Below, in pieces: positions 8,837 through 12,372 of a stretch of DNA of 12,372 bases. Both the position numbers and the translations under genes were made by a program. Location: contig NW_003137825.1 of assembly GCF_000003605.2 (NCBI RefSeq), forward strand, positions 320,674 through 333,045, read 5' to 3'. A model generated the notes under the pieces. The model saw nothing but the letters and a program-made list of their open reading frames with translations. It searched no databases and had not been told where the DNA came from. Within the stretch, counting starts at the first letter, position 1. Each line of letters starts with the position of its first letter. The stretch is from Saccoglossus kowalevskii. Lineage: Eukaryota > Hemichordata > Enteropneusta > Harrimaniidae.

Positions 8837-8853
8837 GGGGGGAGGGGGGGGGG
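8837..8853. repeat. G-rich homopolymer tract
   Basis: GGGGGG, A, then ten G, in the 3' untranslated region of the DXO-like gene, preceded by a T run. A length-unstable tract; its strand sense in the mRNA is G-rich. Confidence 0.85.
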
Positions 8854-8901
8854 TGACTTCCCAGTCTGTTAAATGATGTTCTTAGGCAAACCATTAATCT
8901 A

Positions 8902-8923
8902 AATAAATGATAATATGAATAAA
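8902..8923 (+). terminator. poly(A) signals of the DXO-like gene
   Basis: AATAAA occurs at 8902-8907 and again at 8918-8923, about 320 bases after the stop codon at 8583. They are the first canonical signals downstream of the last exon. The implied 3' untranslated region is about 340 bases. The cleavage site cannot be fixed from sequence alone. Confidence 0.6.
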
Positions 8924-9029
8924 AAAAATCACAAAACTAAACAAGGTGAATGAGTAACCCACCATTTGTGACATTCATTCAACAGATTTGAAAGAAACCT
9001 GTCCAAGCATGTCTGAAAAACAATGAATA

Positions 9030-9218
9030 CTGTAGAATACTTTATTTTCGCTTGGAATTTATTTTCGCTATTTTCGCTTAAGGGATGATTCCGTGAAAAT
9101 AAAATCCAACGAATATACATTAAACTCATCAAAAATCAGTGAAAATAAATACCATACAAAACGCCTAAAAAGCCTTTTCAGCGAAAATTAATTCCAGCTA
9201 AAATAAAGTATTCCACAG
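9030..9218 (-). mobile_element. palindromic TA-flanked MITE, copy B (inverted)
   Basis: Begins CTGTAGAATACTTTATTTTC and ends AAATAAAGTATTCCACAG, with TA on both sides (9028-9029 and 9219-9220). Its asymmetric interior (AACGCCTAAAAAGCC) is the reverse complement of that in copies A and C, so this copy is inverted. It lies just beyond the 3' end of the DXO-like gene. Confidence 0.85.
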
Positions 9219-9220
9219 TA

Positions 9221-9946
9221 ATTGTCAGTTGGTCAAAATTGTAATGAATCCACAAATAATTGATGTGCATATATCTTGCCAACCTCAAAACTAAATCAGT
9301 CGATCCAAGCTGTAGGACGAGTAACAAAATGCACAAGACCATAAATAGATTTCCTATAAACTACTTTTATTCAGTAATTTTTATTAGTGGATTTTCGCAC
9401 ATTGTTTTTTGACTTTCCACATAACTTTTGCACACTTCTAAATTATATTCCTACATGTTTTTTTTTTTAATTCCAAAAAACTAAGCACTTTATCAACCTG
9501 TACAGAGCAATTTATAATTGCATAAAGTTCAACATAATCGTGCAATTATTGATTTTTTCACATGTTCATTGTTTTATTTCTATGTGTAAACGTAGAATGT
9601 ACAGAAAATATCAAATACTATATTATGCAAAATAATATTGGTACAATATTACCATCTTTCTTTATAACCCGTTTACATTAGTTAATATAAAAATATGTGA
9701 ATATTAATTATTCACTTCGTGCATAATTTCTGGTTATATATAAAAAAAAGTTTAAGTCAGCGAAACTTGTGTAATAATCATTTAGCGAGTTGTAAGCTAG
9801 TTTACCTTGCTAGTTTACATTGTGTTCAGAAATATATCTTGTATTAGTAACATAGGTGAATACTAAAAAAGAATAATTACTACCAGTAATGACAATGCTA
9901 CTCACTTTGAAAATTGTAAGTTTTTAAGAAGAGTTAAACTTGGAAG
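9221..9946. other. AT-rich intergenic sequence
   Basis: No reading frame, RNA gene or element end is recognisable. A small hairpin (GTGAATA, 5-base loop, TATTCAC) lies at 9697-9715. It could include untranslated sequence of the sulfurtransferase gene, but nothing shows this. Confidence 0.6.
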
Positions 9947-9950
9947 TCAA

Positions 9951-10071
9951 AGGGCAGTGGTCATCATGCTGTTTGATATGAGACTTATAGCGACGTACAC
10001 AACGCACTGCATGAAATGCCTTATTTGTTTACATGAAATTTGAAAACACTCTGCATGATGACCATCGCCGT
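9951..10071. mobile_element. 121-bp MITE of a second family, copy 1
   Basis: The ends are imperfect inverted repeats: AGGGCAGTGGTCATCATG on the left against ACGGCGATGGTCATCATG read inward from the right. TCAA flanks both sides (9947-9950 and 10072-10075) as a 4-bp target-site duplication. The core CTGTTTGATATGAGACTTAT is nearly identical to that of the copy at 10844-10968. No coding capacity. The superfamily is not assigned. Confidence 0.75.
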
Positions 10072-10122
10072 TCAAGTTCATGCTCAGACTGTACTTTATA
10101 GTGACTGCATATATCATATATA

Positions 10123-10330
10123 CTGTGGAATACTTTATTTTCGCTGGAATAAATTTTTGCTGAAAAGGCTTTTTGGGCGTTTTGTATGGAATTTATTTTC
10201 GCTGATTTTTGATGAGTTTAATGTGAAATATAGGAAAAAAAGTATATTTGCTGAATTTTATTTTCACAGAAACATCCCTTCAGCGAAAATAGCGAAAATA
10301 AATTACAAGCGAAAATAAAGTATTCTACAG
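10123..10330 (+). mobile_element. palindromic TA-flanked MITE, copy C (about 208 bp)
   Basis: Begins CTGTGGAATACTTTATTTTC and ends GAAAATAAAGTATTCTACAG, with TA on both sides, the right one opening a (TA)n tract. Same orientation as copy A and the best preserved of the three. An open frame running through it on the + strand (10040-10318) is a by-product of the repeat. Its minus strand supplies AATAAA (10257-10262) downstream of the sulfurtransferase stop codon. Confidence 0.87.
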
Positions 10331-10358
10331 TATATATATATATATACCGGTATATATA
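10331..10358. repeat. (TA)n tract with 20-bp palindrome
   Basis: Eight TA units, then CCGG, then four TA units. Positions 10339-10358 form a perfect palindrome centred on CCGG. It directly abuts the right end of MITE copy C, consistent with insertion at a TA target or with later slippage. Confidence 0.85.
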
Positions 10359-10486
10359 CAAATACTTAAATTCAGAATTTCTAGTATGTATAGAATGAAA
10401 TGTTGCTATGAGCGTAAAATAATAATAATTGCCCCCACCTTATACCCGGTATATCAACTACATACAGAAATAATGACTGTTGGAAC

Positions 10487-10758
10487 TCAATCAGTTGAGA
10501 ATTTTCTCATTGAGTATTCACTCCAAGATCCATCATACAACGACACGTCATCTTTGCCACCCAATTTAGCGGCCAATATCAAACAACATGCAGTAATACC
10601 AGCTCTACATGTCACAGTTATAGGCTGGTCCAGTTGTATGCCCTTGTCTTGAAAAAGCTGCTTCAGTTCTTTCACACTTTTTACTTCTCCAGTGTTCTCA
10701 TCTATGATAGATGGAAAGGGAATATTCACAGCTCCTGGGATGTCGCCAGATGGTGTAT
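10487..10758 (-). CDS. Rhodanese-type sulfurtransferase (TST/MPST family), last coding exon only
   Basis: The family moves sulfane sulfur from thiosulfate or 3-mercaptopyruvate to thiol acceptors or cyanide through a persulfide on the active-site Cys, usually in mitochondria or cytosol. The exon encodes 89 residues and the stop (TGA, 10489-10487). It begins after a good acceptor (CAATTTCAG, ending at 10759) in phase 1. Visible in order: GDIPGAVNIPFPSIID, a KSVKELKQLFQDKGI helix, the loop CRAGIT with the catalytic Cys at exon residue 50 (codon 10609-10607), then TACC, AAKLGGKDDV and YDGSWSEY. These match the C-terminal catalytic rhodanese domain of animal TST (CRKGVT) and MPST (CGSGVT). CRAGIT keeps the Arg of TST but not its Lys, so substrate choice is open. 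The N-terminal domain and remaining exons lie outside the window. The gene converges on the DXO-like gene. Confidence 0.9.
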
Positions 10759-10843
10759 CTGAAATTGTGCAGAAAATACAAAATAATGTAATTTTCTGCT
10801 CTCATGAAATTTTGTGAAAGCCCCATCTGTCGCAAAAATTTAA

Positions 10844-10968
10844 AGGGCGATAGTCGCCGTGCCGCGTCCTGTTTGATATGGGACTCATAGCGACGTATAC
10901 AACGCGTGTAAAATACATTGTTTATTTACATGAAATTTGAACACGCGCTGCGCGACGGCCACCACGCT
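10844..10968. mobile_element. 125-bp MITE of the second family, copy 2
   Basis: The ends AGGGCGATAGTCGCCGTG and (inward from the right) AGCGTGGTGGCCGTCGCG are imperfect inverted repeats. TTAA flanks both sides (10840-10843 and 10969-10972). The core matches copy 1 at 9951-10071 with about three changes over 37 bases. It is CpG-rich where copy 1 has TG or CA. It lies in the intron just upstream of the sulfurtransferase last exon. Confidence 0.75.
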
Positions 10969-11043
10969 TTAATTTTGAATTTGAGATTTCTTTTTTAGCT
11001 CCGCTGTCGACTTTGTCGAGCGGAGCTTATCATATGAGTGATT

Positions 11044-11079
11044 GTCCGTCGTCGTCGTCGTCCGTCGTCGTCGTCCGTG
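11044..11079. repeat. GTC/TCC-GTC microsatellite
   Basis: An imperfect run of GTC units broken by TCC, 36 bases, between the left hairpin and the tandem core of the composite element. Confidence 0.85.
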
Positions 11080-11097
11080 TCAATGTTTTACTTTTTC

Positions 11098-11690
11098 GAC
11101 TTCTTCTTGAAAACTACAAGCCTGAATGCTTTGATACTTGGTGTATATGTACCTTGGGTAGACCTCTCTTCAGATTTGTTCATTTTGGTAATGATATCTT
11201 TAATTCTCTAATTTTGGTGAATATTTTTGTAATTTTTGGTAAAAAGTGATATTTTCGACTTCTTGTTGAAAACCGCAAGTCCAATTGCTTTGATATTACA
11301 TATATAGGTACTACATGCGGACCTCTCTCAGATTTGTTCATTTTGTAATGATATCTTTAATTCTCTAATTTCGGTGAATATTTTTGTAATTTTTGGTAAA
11401 AAGTGATATTTTCAACTTCTTGTTGAAAACCGCAAGTCCAATTGCTTTGATATTACATATATAGGTACTACATGTGGACCTCTCTCAGATTTGTTCATTT
11501 CATGATGATATCTTTAATTCTCTAATTTTGATGAATATTTTTGTAATTTTTGGTAAAAAGTGATATTTTCGACTTCTTGTTGAAAACCGCAAGTCCAATT
11601 GCTTTGATATATTATACATATAGGTACTACATGTGGACCTCTCTCAAATTTGTTCATTTTCTAATGATATCTTCTGTTCTTTAATTGCCA
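11098..11690. repeat. tandem repeat, about 157-bp unit, four copies
   Basis: The phrase GACTTCTTG or a close variant starts at 11098, 11257, 11414 and 11571, giving spacings of 159, 157 and 157. Units 2 to 4 are nearly identical over most of their length (TTGAAAACCGCAAGTCCAAT and following); unit 1 is diverged. Unit 4 loses similarity near 11670. The recent homogeneity of units 2 to 4 suggests local duplication after insertion. Confidence 0.9.
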
Positions 11691-11713
11691 TGTGCATTGC
11701 TAACAGCGGAGCT

Positions 11714-11992
11714 ATCTCAGCCGACAGGCTGCTTGTTTTTATAGAGGTCAATATTGATTTTTGAAGTCGGAAATATTGCGTTAAGATTGACCATCATCAA
11801 ATGTGTATAGAACATTATTAAGCTGGAAATATCTCAGAATACTTCGTCAATTCCCACACAATGTTTTAACGTCATTACGATGCTATGTATGACCTGTGTT
11901 TTTCTATGTTCATTTCATTTGATCTTGCAGATCAGACCAACACAACACACATTATTGCACAAAACAAAATTTGTTTTCACAAAATCTAAAAT
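11714..11992. other. non-repetitive spacer
   Basis: Unique-looking sequence between the composite element and the terminal array. No gene or repeat recognised beyond a small hairpin, CAGCC GACA GGCTG, at 11719-11732. Confidence 0.6.
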
Positions 11993-12372
11993 CTGTATGT
12001 ACCTATAGTAAACCATTCAGGATTCACCCTTATAGCAAACAATTCAGGATTCACCCTTATATTAAACACATTCAGGATCTGTATGTACCTATAGCAAACC
12101 ATTCAGGATTCACCTTTATAGCAAACTCATTCAGGATCTGTATGTACGTAGCTATAACAAACAATTCAGGATTTACCCTTATAGCAAACACATTCAGGAT
12201 CTGTATGTACCAATATCAAAAAATTCAGGATTTACCCTTATAGCAAACACAATCAGGATCCGTGTGTACCTATAGCAAACAATTCAGCATTCACCCTTAT
12301 ATCAAACGCATTCAGGATATGTATGTATCTGTAGCAAACCATGCAGGATTAACCCATATAGCAAACACATTT
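11993..12372. repeat. 59-bp tandem array (two related half-units), runs off the window
   Basis: Units begin CTGTATGTACCTATAGCAAA and contain a second half TTCACCCTTATAGCAAACAC; each half ends in ATTCAGGAT. Unit starts at 11993, 12079, 12138, 12201, 12260 and 12319 give spacings of 86, 59, 63, 59 and 59. The 86 reflects an extra half-unit. The open frame through it is a repeat artefact. The array continues past the right edge, so its full size is unknown. Confidence 0.9.

Larger units (their letters stand above)
10997..11713. mobile_element. composite repeat: hairpin, GTC microsatellite, 157-bp tandem core
   Basis: The left edge is a hairpin, AGCTCCGCT (10997-11005) against AGCGGAGCT (11019-11027). 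CAGCGGAGCT recurs at the right edge (11704-11713) as the inverse of the left AGCTCCGCTG. Between them are a GTC-rich microsatellite and about four tandem units. The plan of short inverted ends, microsatellite and tandem core of about 160 bp resembles non-autonomous Helitron-like elements of invertebrates (pearl, HINE). That link is inference; no Helitron terminal sequence is proven. It could also be a satellite between two hairpin-flanked edges. Confidence 0.6.

Noticed and set aside
10040-10318. 92-codon + strand open frame
   Set aside because: It runs through MITE copy C and is made of its repeated TTTATTTTCGC blocks; the other two copies do not keep the frame.
10386-10652. 88-codon + strand open frame
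   Set aside because: It lies antisense to the sulfurtransferase exon, whose minus-strand reading is clearly the real one.
11013-11249. 78-codon frame with a serine/valine run
   Set aside because: The run comes from the GTC microsatellite and the rest from the first tandem-core unit of the composite repeat.
11098-11690. CRISPR array
   Set aside because: The repeated units are about 157 bp, contiguous and without unique spacers, in a eukaryotic intron context.
11971-12243. 90-codon frame with a repeated peptide
   Set aside because: It is the translation of the 59-bp tandem array. The units vary in length (59, 63, 86), so the frame is not preserved as a protein repeat.
1-12372. An undescribed multi-gene system
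   Set aside because: Only two protein genes are visible, both from well-known families with unrelated roles; everything else is intron, spacer or repeat.

Overview
This is AT-rich, intron-rich metazoan DNA, almost certainly from an invertebrate. Genes are split by GT-AG introns of 0.6 to 2.6 kb, the spaces between them are full of short non-autonomous transposons, and neither gene has bacterial features. The species cannot be fixed from the sequence. The two protein matches are conserved across animals, and the repeat types (short palindromic MITEs, a tRNA-derived SINE-like piece, a microsatellite plus tandem-core element) are common in marine invertebrates.

Layout: positions 1-1493 are 5' flank with no convincing coding sequence, a TTAC microsatellite, a weak tRNA-like box pair and a likely TATA-less promoter. 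Positions 1494-8585 (+) hold a complete six-exon gene for a decapping exoribonuclease of the DXO/Dom3Z/Rai1 family. The exons are 1494-1894, 2529-2752, 3903-4116, 5032-5167, 7779-7873 and 8471-8585. All phases agree and they join to a 394-residue protein that keeps every catalytic motif. Intron 4 carries at least three transposon-like insertions and a degenerate tandem repeat; intron 5 carries a SINE-like piece and a MITE remnant. Likely poly(A) signals lie near 8902-8923.

Positions 8930-10486 are intergenic and carry three MITEs. Positions 10487-10758 (-) are the last coding exon of a rhodanese-type sulfurtransferase (thiosulfate or 3-mercaptopyruvate sulfurtransferase), with the active-site loop CRAGIT. 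The rest of that gene is not seen and must lie beyond the right edge. The two genes are convergent. Positions 10759-12372 are intronic to the second gene and almost entirely repetitive: a 125-bp MITE, a 0.7-kb composite element (hairpin, GTC microsatellite, about 157-bp tandem core) and a 59-bp tandem array that runs off the end.

The two genes have unrelated jobs (RNA 5'-end quality control and sulfur transfer), and nothing suggests they act together. I found no evidence for a new gene system. The features most worth following are the MITE families with readable target-site duplications, the CpG-decay pattern in one pair, and the composite tandem-core element.
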